Shown here piece by piece: positions 1-5,146 of a stretch of 13,135 nucleotides of DNA. The DNA is from Deinococcus sp. Its GTDB lineage: Bacteria; Deinococcota; Deinococci; Deinococcales; Deinococcaceae. The stretch is taken from contig JANXWI010000161.1 of assembly GCA_025351205.1 (NCBI GenBank), positions 1 through 13,135 of the forward strand, read 5' to 3'. The position numbers were made by a program, and so were the translations under genes. Under the pieces are notes generated by a model that was not told where the DNA came from, ran no database searches, and saw only the letters and a list, made by a program, of their open reading frames with translations. How positions within the stretch are numbered: position 1 is the first letter of the stretch; each line of letters opens with the position of its first letter.

Positions 1-1
1 A

Positions 2-319
2 CTGAAGGTCGAGAAGTACGTTGAAGGCACAGGCGCACAGGCGGTCAAAGGCCAGACGGTCAAGGTGCATTACACCGGAACGCTGGAAAACGGCACCAAG
101 TTCGATTCCAGCCGTGACCGGGGCGAACCCATCGAGTTCCCGTTGGGCCAGGGCCACGTCATCTCCGGCTGGGACGAGGGGATTTCGCAGCTTAAAGTGG
201 GTGACAGGGCAAAGCTGACCATCCCTGCCAGCATGGGCTACGGCGAGCGCGGCATCCCCGGCGTGATTCCCGGCGGCGCGACCCTCATTTTCGACGTGGA
301 GCTGGTGGACGCGAAGTAA
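2..319 (+). CDS. FKBP-type peptidyl-prolyl cis-trans isomerase (5' end cut by window edge)
   Basis: The frame is open from the left edge and ends at TAA 317-319, giving 105 visible residues. This is nearly the whole of a minimal single-domain FKBP of about 108-115 residues, so only a few N-terminal residues should be missing. The visible order is typical: VKVHYTGTLENGTKFDSS, then the PIEFPLGQGHVISGWDEGI strand-helix block, the K-x-G-D-x-A-K-L-T-I-P stretch, MGYGERG, and the C-terminal IPGGATLIFDVELVD. These include the aromatic and acidic residues that line the FKBP active site (Y, F, D, V-I, W, Y, F). Family role: catalyses cis-trans isomerisation of peptide bonds before proline and assists protein folding. 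No signal peptide or extra domain can be judged because the start is outside. A terminator follows, so the gene is transcriptionally separate from the galactoside locus. Confidence 0.95.
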   Translation: MKVEKYVEGTGAQAVKGQTVKVHYTGTLENGTKFDSSRDRGEPIEFPLGQGHVISGWDEGISQLKVGDRAKLTIPASMGYGERGIPGVIPGGATLIFDVELVDAK

Positions 320-340
320 CCCCGTAACCCCGGGGCTTAT

Positions 341-396
341 GGCCACCGCCGGGGCACCCATGTTCGGAGCGGCACTGGCAGACGGGTTCGGTGGCC
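341..396 (+). other. Long-range inverted repeat in the FKBP 3' untranslated region
   Basis: GGCCACCG (341-348) is the perfect reverse complement of CGGTGGCC (389-396), enclosing about 40 nt. An alternative shorter stem, CCCCGG with CCGGGG, lies around 328-354 and would compete with it. Together with the terminator at 422-453 this makes the roughly 130 nt after the stop codon potentially structured. I recognise no known RNA family and see no convincing open frame here. It could be chance structure in GC-rich DNA. Confidence 0.3.
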
Positions 397-421
397 TGAG
401 CCGTGTGAGTGGCATGTAACA

Positions 422-453
422 GAGGCGGTCCGAATGGGTCGCCTCCACTTTTT
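422..453 (+). terminator. Intrinsic terminator after the FKBP gene
   Basis: GAGGCGGTCC (422-431) pairs with GGGTCGCCTC (436-445) around a GAAT tetraloop. Eight pairs are Watson-Crick and two are G-U. Three bases later comes a run of five T (449-453). This is a canonical Rho-independent terminator and separates the FKBP gene from the regulator. Confidence 0.85.
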
Positions 454-496
454 GAACACCCCTGAACCCCCGTGGTGAACATGTGTTCACGGCCCC

Positions 497-525
497 TTGA
501 CTTTTGTAAAATGAAATCGTAAATT
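497..525 (+). promoter_or_regulatory. Sigma-70-type promoter of the deoR-family gene
   Basis: TTGACT (497-502, five of six matches to the -35 consensus) is followed after exactly 17 bp by TAAATT (520-525, four of six matches to the -10 consensus). The region is strikingly AT-rich for this genome and lies about 35 bp upstream of the regulator's start codon. The inverted repeats described for 499-543 overlap both promoter elements. Confidence 0.7.
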
Positions 526-543
526 ACGAAAGCAACAAAAGTC
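499..543 (+). promoter_or_regulatory. Candidate operator: two nested inverted repeats over the deoR-family promoter
   Basis: GACTTTTGT (499-507) and ACAAAAGTC (535-543) form a perfect 9-bp inverted repeat. Inside it TCGTAA-A-TTACGA (517-529) is a second perfect palindrome that covers the -10 hexamer. Their centres (521 and 523) nearly coincide. A repressor bound here would block RNA polymerase, which fits autoregulation by the DeoR-type protein encoded just downstream. The identity of the binding protein is inferred from position only. Confidence 0.55.
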
Positions 544-560
544 TAAAGGGGGCAGTGAGG

Positions 561-1319
561 GTGCAGAAGACCCGTCACAACGAGATTATTTCTGTGCTGG
601 GCGAACGTGACAGTGCCTCGGTCAGCGAGCTTTCGAAACTTCTGGGTGTTTCGGAAGTCACGGTGCGGAGCGACCTGAACAGCCTGGCTCAGACCGGTCT
701 GGTGCGGCGCACACGCGGCGGGGTGGCCCGTCCGCTGTGCATTTCCGAGCGGCCCCTGGAGGAAAGCAGCAAGCAGCAGGCGTCGGTCAAGCGCCGCATC
801 GGTGAGGCCGCCGCTGGCATGGTGCAGGACGGTCAGACCGTGTTTCTGGACGTGGGCAGCACCACCACCGAGATCGCCCGCCACCTGTCGCCCAGCCTGC
901 GCGGCGTCACCGTCGTGACCAACGGCCTGAACATCGCGCTGGAACTGGAGCGGCTGCCAGGGCTGCACATCATCGTGACGGGCGGAAGTCTGCGGCGGCT
1001 CCAGCACAGTCTGGTTTCGCCCTACGCCCTGGAACTGCTGGGCCGTATCCGCGCCGACATCCTGTTTCTGGGCTGCAACGGCGTTCACGCCCAGCACGGC
1101 GTGACCAACGCCAATTTCGACGAGGCCGAGGTCAAGACCCGCATGGCCGAGTACGCCTCGGCGGTGGTGGTGGTGGCTGACCAGAGCAAACTGGGCGTGG
1201 TGTCGCGGGCACACCTGCTGCCGCTCTCGGGCGTGAGCACCCTCATCACCGGGCGGCAGGCCAGCAGCGAGCAGCTGAGTTCCCTCCTGCCCGAACTGGC
1301 CGACATCCGCGCGGTCTGA
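561..1319 (+). CDS. DeoR/GlpR-family sugar-responsive transcriptional regulator
   Basis: A 252-residue protein of typical DeoR-family length. Residues about 3-57 form the winged helix-turn-helix (SVSELSKLLGVSEVTVRSDLNSL, then the RRTRGGV wing). The C-terminal sensor domain, related to sugar-phosphate isomerases, shows DVGSTTTEIA (97-106), VTNG (119-122), GVTNANFDEAEVK (180-192) and ADQSKLG (206-212), the usual effector-binding blocks. Members normally repress sugar genes and are released by a phosphorylated sugar, so galactose-1-phosphate or a related ester is a reasonable guess here. GTG 561 is preferred because AAGGGGG (546-552) sits 8 nt upstream. An in-frame GTG at 555 would leave only 2 nt and is less likely. 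It lies directly upstream of the importer and galactosidase genes on the same strand, so it is the probable local regulator. The exact ligand and regulon are not shown by the sequence. Confidence 0.93.
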   Translation: MQKTRHNEIISVLGERDSASVSELSKLLGVSEVTVRSDLNSLAQTGLVRRTRGGVARPLCISERPLEESSKQQASVKRRIGEAAAGMVQDGQTVFLDVGSTTTEIARHLSPSLRGVTVVTNGLNIALELERLPGLHIIVTGGSLRRLQHSLVSPYALELLGRIRADILFLGCNGVHAQHGVTNANFDEAEVKTRMAEYASAVVVVADQSKLGVVSRAHLLPLSGVSTLITGRQASSEQLSSLLPELADIRAV

Positions 1320-1501
1320 GACGGTTCTGCTCCATGTATAGGGATGCAGGGAGTGTGCAGCCACCGTCACGTTTCTGCCGCCTCGTTCAGAACAGCGCCC
1401 CGCAGGCGCTTGACCGCTTCCCACTCCGCTCGACTGAACTCAAGGAATCCAACTCGATCTGATCTGAAGCGCACTCCGACCAGATATTTCCGCCCCACCT
1501 C

Positions 1502-1533
1502 TATCCTTACCCTGTTTTATCCTTACCCTGTTT
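1502..1533 (+). repeat. Perfect 16-bp tandem duplication in the leader of the solute-binding protein gene
   Basis: TATCCTTACCCTGTTT occurs twice head to tail without a mismatch (1502-1517 and 1518-1533). It ends 5 bp before the GGAGG ribosome binding site at 1539-1543. The rest of the 228-bp gap (1320-1547) shows no clear terminator and no convincing promoter. The duplication could be a protein site, part of the mRNA leader, or a replication-slippage product. Confidence 0.85.
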
Positions 1534-1547
1534 CCCACGGAGGAATC

Positions 1548-2870
1548 ATGAAAAAAGCCGCACTGTACGTTACTCTGGCCCTCGGTCTTTCCGCGCTGAG
1601 CGTCTCCTATGCCGCTGACCCCGCCTTTCCCAAGGCCGAGGCTGGCAAGAAGGTCACGCTGGAAGTCTGGTCGTGGGTGCCCGGCCTCGACAAGACGGTG
1701 GCGTCCTTCACCAAGGCGTACCCCGACATCAACATCAAGATTCTCAACCTGGGCGGCGGCCCGGCCACCTACACCAAGCTGCAAACGGCCCTCAAGGCGG
1801 GCAGCGGCGCCCCAGACGTGGCGCAGATCGAGTACGGCTTCCTGCCGTCGTTTGCCGATACCGGCGGCCTGGCCGACCTGAGCAAGTACGGCGCGGGCGA
1901 CTACAAGAAGTACTTCGTGCCCTGGACCTGGGGACAGGTCAGCCCCGAGGGCAAGGCGGTCTACGCCATTCCGCAGGACACCGGCCCCTTTGCCATGGTG
2001 TACCGCAGCGACGTGCTGACCAAGTACGGCGTGACCGTGCCCAAGACCTGGGCGCAGTACGCCAGCGCCGCCAGCGCCGTGAACCAGAAGAGTGCAGGCA
2101 AGGTCAAGCTGGGCAACTTTTACGCCACCTTTGCGCCGTGGTTCATGGCGCTGGCCTGGGCTGACGGCGGGCAGTTCTTCAAGCGTGACGGCGACGGCTG
2201 GGTGCAGACGCTCAACAATGCGTCGGCCAAGAAGGTGCTGAACTACTGGAACGACATGATCAAGAAGGGCGACGTGAGCACCATCGGGGCCTTCAGCGCC
2301 GACTACTGGAACGCCACCGGGGCCGGAACCGTGGCCAGCAACTTCGAGGCGGCCTGGGGACCGGGCGGCTACGCGGGCAGCATGAAAGACAAGTCGGCGG
2401 GCCTGTGGCGCGCGGCGGCCCTGCCCCAGTGGACGGCGGGCAGCGCCATCAAGAGCGGCAACTGGGGCGGCAGCAGCAACGTCGTGACCACCCAGTCCAA
2501 GAACCCCAAGGAGGCCACGCTGTTCGCGCTGTGGCTTAACCTGAGCGGCACGGCCATCACCGAGAACTGGAACAACGGCGGCCTGTTCCCGGCCTCGTCG
2601 GCGGGCCTGGGTCTGCCCGCCCTGAACGACACCAGCAAGAACCCCAGCAAGTTCTTCGGCGGCCAGAACATCAGTGCGGTGTACGCCCAGGCCAGCAAGG
2701 GCGTGAACGTCAACTTCCAGTGGGCACCGTGGTTCCCCTTTGCCAACGACAACTACAACAAGCAGATCGACCTGATGATCAAGGGCAAGCTGACGCCCGA
2801 TCAGGCGCTCGACGCCTGGCAGGCCGAGACGCTGGCCAACGCCAAGAAGGAAGGCTACACCGTCAGGTAA
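1548..2870 (+). CDS. ABC transporter sugar-binding protein (CUT1 family, extracellular family 1)
   Basis: A 440-residue periplasmic or surface-exposed binding protein that captures the sugar and delivers it to the two permeases downstream. The start ATG 1548 has a strong GGAGG 4 nt upstream and begins a clean signal peptide: MKKAALYVTLALGLSALSVSYA with probable cleavage after A22. No lipobox cysteine is present, so it is predicted soluble rather than lipid-anchored. The mature part follows the family plan: a first strand LEVWSWVPG, a helix TVASFTKAYPDINIKI, then TYTKLQTALKAGSGAPDVAQIEYGFLPSF, PQDTGPFAMVYRSDVLTKYGV, and many tryptophans and other aromatics (WTWG, WAWADGG, NFEAAWGPGGY, NWGGSSN) of the kind that stack on sugar rings. 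The open frame extends upstream to 1344, but that part has neither a ribosome site nor family similarity. The substrate is inferred from context as a galactoside or galacto-oligosaccharide. Confidence 0.93.
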   Translation: MKKAALYVTLALGLSALSVSYAADPAFPKAEAGKKVTLEVWSWVPGLDKTVASFTKAYPDINIKILNLGGGPATYTKLQTALKAGSGAPDVAQIEYGFLPSFADTGGLADLSKYGAGDYKKYFVPWTWGQVSPEGKAVYAIPQDTGPFAMVYRSDVLTKYGVTVPKTWAQYASAASAVNQKSAGKVKLGNFYATFAPWFMALAWADGGQFFKRDGDGWVQTLNNASAKKVLNYWNDMIKKGDVSTIGAFSADYWNATGAGTVASNFEAAWGPGGYAGSMKDKSAGLWRAAALPQWTAGSAIKSGNWGGSSNVVTTQSKNPKEATLFALWLNLSGTAITENWNNGGLFPASSAGLGLPALNDTSKNPSKFFGGQNISAVYAQASKGVNVNFQWAPWFPFANDNYNKQIDLMIKGKLTPDQALDAWQAETLANAKKEGYTVR

Positions 2871-2888
2871 GGACGGGACCTGTCTGAC

Positions 2889-2927
2889 ACGCCGGGGTGG
2901 AGGGGAATGCCCCTTCCGCCCCGGCGT
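2889..2927 (+). other. Very stable hairpin after the solute-binding protein gene, without a T tract
   Basis: ACGCCGGGG (2889-2897) pairs perfectly with CCCCGGCGT (2919-2927). The stem continues inward through a T-G wobble, GGA/TCC and GGGG/CCCC with one bulged T, closing on an AATG loop. Downstream is CCTGAATTT with no T run, so it is not a clear intrinsic terminator. Between a binding-protein gene and its permeases, such hairpins commonly protect the upstream mRNA 3' end and lower downstream expression, as in malE-malF type operons. That role is inference here. An imperfect direct repeat starting GTCCTGAA follows at 2926-2940 and 2943-2958. Confidence 0.75.
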
Positions 2928-3096
2928 CCTGAATTTACAGACGTCCTGAAGTTCACAGGGCAGGCCACACAGAGCCGCGCCTGCTGGTCCCCGAGAGGAC
3001 TCATACGGGTTCCGTCCATTTCCGCAACACCCGGGACCGCACCGGCTGTTTCTCCAATTCCCGAAACCCGCACAGGGCCGCATTCGCTCCGCTCAA

Positions 3097-3123
3097 AAAA
3101 TTCCGAACACAGCACGGAATTTT
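3097..3123 (+). other. Inverted repeat just upstream of the first permease gene
   Basis: AAAATTCCG (3097-3105) and CGGAATTTT (3115-3123) are perfect reverse complements separated by 9 nt. The second arm ends in four T and lies 2 bp before the GGAAGGGG ribosome site (3126-3133). As RNA it would be a hairpin next to the Shine-Dalgarno sequence, resembling a weak terminator or attenuator. As DNA it could be an operator. The remainder of the gap from 2871 to 3141 shows no gene that I can support. Confidence 0.5.
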
Positions 3124-3141
3124 CCGGAAGGGGTATCACCC

Positions 3142-4065
3142 ATGACTGCCAATACCGCTGTTCCTGTCACCGCGCAGGCCGCTTCACCCAGACCCAAATC
3201 GAGACGCGCCGGGCGGGCCACCCCCTGGTTTTTTCTGGCCCCCTTCCTGGCGGCCTTCGTGGCCTTTTTTATCGCCCCGGTCGGCTACGCCGTGTATCTC
3301 AGCCTGTTCATCAAGAAGCGCGTGGGGGTCGGCCCGGCCAGAGAGGTGTTCGGCGGGCTGTCCAACTATGTGCGCGCCTTTCAGGACAGCGATTTTCTCC
3401 AGTCGCTGGCCCACATTCTGCTGTTCGGCGTGGTGCAGATTCCGCTGATGCTGCTGCTGGCCACCGCCATGGCCCTGATCCTCGACGCGGCCAAGGGTTC
3501 GGCCAGCAAGTTCTTCCGTACTGCCTTTTACCTGCCCTACACCGTGCCCAGTGTGATCGCGGGCCTGCTGTGGGGTTACCTGTACAGCAAGAACCTCTCG
3601 CCCTTCAATCAGATCAGCGGCCTGAAGACCGACTTTCTGTCGAGCCAGCTGATCTTGTTTTCCATCGGCAACATCGTCACCTGGACCTGGACCGGCTACA
3701 ACATGATCACGCTGTACGCCGCGTTGCAGAACGTGCCGACAGACATCTACGAGGCGGCCCGTATCGACGGCGCGAGCAACTGGCAGCTGGCCCGCTACGT
3801 CAAGCTGCCGCTGCTGCGCCCGACCCTCACGCTGACCACCATCTTCTCGATTATCGGGACCATGCAGATCTTCAGCGAACCCTTCGTGCTGCGGCCCCTG
3901 GGCTACGTGCCCGACAACATCACGCCCAACACCTACCTGTACCTGACGGTGGCCCGCGACAGCAATTTCGGCTACGGCGCGGCGCTGGCGGTGCTGCTGG
4001 CGGTGTTCACGCTGCTGCTCAGCGGCTTTTTCCTGAGATTCGCCGCCGAAGAGGGGAACACCTGA
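3142..4065 (+). CDS. Sugar ABC transporter permease, MalF/LacF-type
   Basis: A 307-residue inner-membrane subunit of the CUT1 importer. Six hydrophobic segments are visible: TPWFFLAPFLAAFVAFFIAP (about 27-46), LLFGVVQIPLMLLLATAMAL, FYLPYTVPSVIAGLLWGYLY, ILFSIGNIVTWTWTGYNMI, LTLTTIFSIIGTMQIF and ALAVLLAVFTLLLSGFFL. The cytoplasmic EAA loop that docks onto the ATPase is clear at 204-223 (EAARIDGASNWQLARYVKLP), with the invariant glycine at 210. The N terminus is a short basic tail (PRPKSRRAGR), which fits a cytoplasmic start. ATG 3142 has GGAAGGGG 8 nt upstream. Its stop overlaps the start of the second permease by one base, so the two are probably translated together. Without an adjacent ATPase it must pair with one encoded elsewhere. 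Confidence 0.93.
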   Translation: MTANTAVPVTAQAASPRPKSRRAGRATPWFFLAPFLAAFVAFFIAPVGYAVYLSLFIKKRVGVGPAREVFGGLSNYVRAFQDSDFLQSLAHILLFGVVQIPLMLLLATAMALILDAAKGSASKFFRTAFYLPYTVPSVIAGLLWGYLYSKNLSPFNQISGLKTDFLSSQLILFSIGNIVTWTWTGYNMITLYAALQNVPTDIYEAARIDGASNWQLARYVKLPLLRPTLTLTTIFSIIGTMQIFSEPFVLRPLGYVPDNITPNTYLYLTVARDSNFGYGAALAVLLAVFTLLLSGFFLRFAAEEGNT

Positions 4066-4916
4066 TGTTACGCCGGGAGAGTTTTTCGCCGATCCAGTGG
4101 CTGCTGCTGGCGGTGTTCACCGTCTACTGCCTGCTGCCGCTTTGGTGGGTCATCACCACCATGTTCAAGGACAACGGGCAGCTGTTTTCCACCTTCGGAC
4201 TGTGGTTCTCGGCGCCCAGCCACCTGCTCGAAAACGTTCGCACGCTGTTCACGCGCCAGGACGGCATCTTCAGCCGCTGGCTGCTGAACAGCGTCATCTA
4301 CGCCGGGGCCACCGCCCTGGGCAGCGTGATGGTCAGCGCGATGGCCGGCTACGCCTTCTCGAAGTTCGACTTCGCTGCCAAGCGTGGCCTGTTCACCCTG
4401 ATCCTGGCGACCATCATGGTGCCCAGCACCGCGCTGGCCCTGCCCATCTACCTGCTGATGCAGAAGACCGGGCTGCTCAACACCTACTGGGCGGTGATTT
4501 TGCCGGGGCTTGTCAACCCCTTTGGCCTGTACCTGATGCGCCTGTTCTGGGACGCGGGTTTTCCAAAGGAGCTGATGGAGGCCGCCCGCATCGACGGGGC
4601 CAGCGAGCAGACCATCTTCTGGAGCCTCGGTCTACCGCTGGTGCGCGGCGGGCTGGTGACGGTGGGCCTGTTCGCCTTTGTGGGCGCCTGGAACAACTTC
4701 TTTCTGCCGCTGGTGGTAGTCAACAGCGACACCCTGTATCCGCTCACGCTCGGCCTGTCGGTCTGGAACCAGACCAGTGCCAGCAGTGGGCAGGAACCCA
4801 TCTACACCGTCATCGTGCTGGGCGCCCTGATCAGCGTGCTGCCGCTGCTGATCGCCTTCCTGACGCTCGGGCGCTACTGGCAGGGCGGCCTGGCCAGCGG
4901 AGCCGTCAAAGGCTGA
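4065..4916 (+). CDS. Sugar ABC transporter permease, MalG/LacG-type
   Basis: A 283-residue second membrane subunit, forming the translocation channel with the preceding permease. TM1 is WLLLAVFTVYCLLPLWWVITTMF near the N terminus. An extracytoplasmic loop with SRWLLNSVIYAG follows, then further segments (VMVSAMAGYAF, LFTLILATIMVPSTALALPIYLLM, YWAVILPGLVNPFGLYLM, GLVTVGLFAFVGAWNNFFLPLVVV, VIVLGALISVLPLLIAFLTL). The EAA loop begins at residue 172 (EAARIDGASEQTIFWSLGLPLVRGGL). The ending LGRYWQGGLASGAVKG is a typical MalG-family C terminus. ATG 4065 overlaps the upstream stop (TGATG) and has GAGGGG at 4051-4056. The same frame is open far upstream across permease 1, but that extension is an artefact of GC-rich coding DNA. 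The transporter's ATP-binding gene does not follow; the next gene is a glycosidase. Confidence 0.93.
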   Translation: MLRRESFSPIQWLLLAVFTVYCLLPLWWVITTMFKDNGQLFSTFGLWFSAPSHLLENVRTLFTRQDGIFSRWLLNSVIYAGATALGSVMVSAMAGYAFSKFDFAAKRGLFTLILATIMVPSTALALPIYLLMQKTGLLNTYWAVILPGLVNPFGLYLMRLFWDAGFPKELMEAARIDGASEQTIFWSLGLPLVRGGLVTVGLFAFVGAWNNFFLPLVVVNSDTLYPLTLGLSVWNQTSASSGQEPIYTVIVLGALISVLPLLIAFLTLGRYWQGGLASGAVKG

Positions 4917-4954
4917 GGAGAGCAGGTTGTCTCAGACGCTCCTCTAGGCTTTTA
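4915..4954 (+). terminator. Weak candidate terminator after the permease genes
   Basis: GAGGAG (4915-4920, overlapping the stop codon) can pair with CTCCTC (4939-4944), followed by TAGG and a CTTTTA stretch (4949-4954). The loop is long and the T run short, so termination would be partial at best. It may mark a boundary between the transporter genes and the enzyme genes. Confidence 0.3.
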
Positions 4955-4955
4955 G

Positions 4956-4989
4956 CCCCTCCCCCTTGACTGGGGAGGTTGGGAGGGGG
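4956..4989. repeat. C/G-rich intergenic inverted repeat
   Basis: CCCCTCCC (4956-4963) is complementary to GGGAGGGG (4981-4988). An alternative stem, CCTCCCC (4958-4964) with GGGGAGG (4972-4978), is also perfect. The block is one arm of C and T, a CTTGACT linker, then G-rich DNA. I associate elements of this form with dispersed intergenic repeats in Deinococcus and some other GC-rich genomes. Only one copy is in the window, so dispersal cannot be shown here. Confidence 0.5.
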
Positions 4990-5074
4990 TGAACGGGCCG
5001 AGCATCCGAAGGCGTCTAATTTCAGTGCCCCAGTGTTCTGCACTCCAGAAGCCCGCGCCTTGACTCGCCACTGG

Positions 5075-5083
5075 TGCTACCAT
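5075..5083 (+). promoter_or_regulatory. Weak candidate extended -10 element before the beta-galactosidase gene
   Basis: TGCTACCAT fits the extended -10 pattern TGnTAnnAT. The upstream TTGACT at 5060-5065 looks like a -35 but is only 12 bp away, too close to pair with it. If transcription begins around 5090, the three TTTCAA repeats would lie in the first bases of the message. The call is tentative. Confidence 0.25.
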
Positions 5084-5093
5084 GTCCACGCGT

Positions 5094-5117
5094 TTTCAAA
5101 ACTTTCAAGTCTTTCAA
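5094..5117 (+). repeat. Three TTTCAA direct repeats at exact 9-bp spacing upstream of the beta-galactosidase gene
   Basis: TTTCAA occurs at 5094-5099, 5103-5108 and 5112-5117, so the period is exactly 9 bp. The flanks (TTTTCAAAA, CTTTCAAGT, CTTTCAATT) are AT-rich in an otherwise GC-rich genome. The array ends about 20 bp before the ribosome site. Regular direct repeats near a sugar operon start are plausible regulator sites, and DeoR-family proteins have been reported to use TTTC-type repeats. The assignment to this locus's regulator is inference. Confidence 0.55.
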
Positions 5118-5146
5118 TTCTTGCGCTTTATCCCTGGAGTTCTGGC

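Noticed and set aside
1410..1415. TTGACC as a -35 box for the binding-protein gene
   Set aside because: No acceptable -10 hexamer occurs 15-19 bp downstream.
543..1424. Long antisense open frame opposite the deoR-family gene
   Set aside because: It runs through the reverse complement of a clear DeoR-family gene. Its composition (Q, H, A, V, G rich, no recognisable motifs) is that of a GC-rich shadow frame, and no ribosome site precedes it.
1344..1547. N-terminal extension of the binding protein by 68 residues
   Set aside because: The extension is not signal-peptide-like and lacks a ribosome site. ATG 1548 has GGAGG and starts a classical signal peptide.
1440..3083. 547-codon antisense open frame opposite the solute-binding protein gene
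   Set aside because: It is long only because of high GC. The translation is low-complexity and has no family features, while the opposite strand encodes an intact binding protein with signal peptide and ribosome site.
2907..4064. Upstream extension of the second permease giving a 669-residue protein
   Set aside because: The extension overlaps permease 1 in another frame. Its sequence shows no membrane segments or motifs, and ATG 4065 has its own ribosome site and a standard TGATG junction.
5060..5065. TTGACT as a -35 box for the beta-galactosidase gene
   Set aside because: The best -10-like element (TACCAT) is only 12 bp away, and at 16-18 bp the hexamers are ATGTCC, TGTCCA and GTCCAC, which do not fit.
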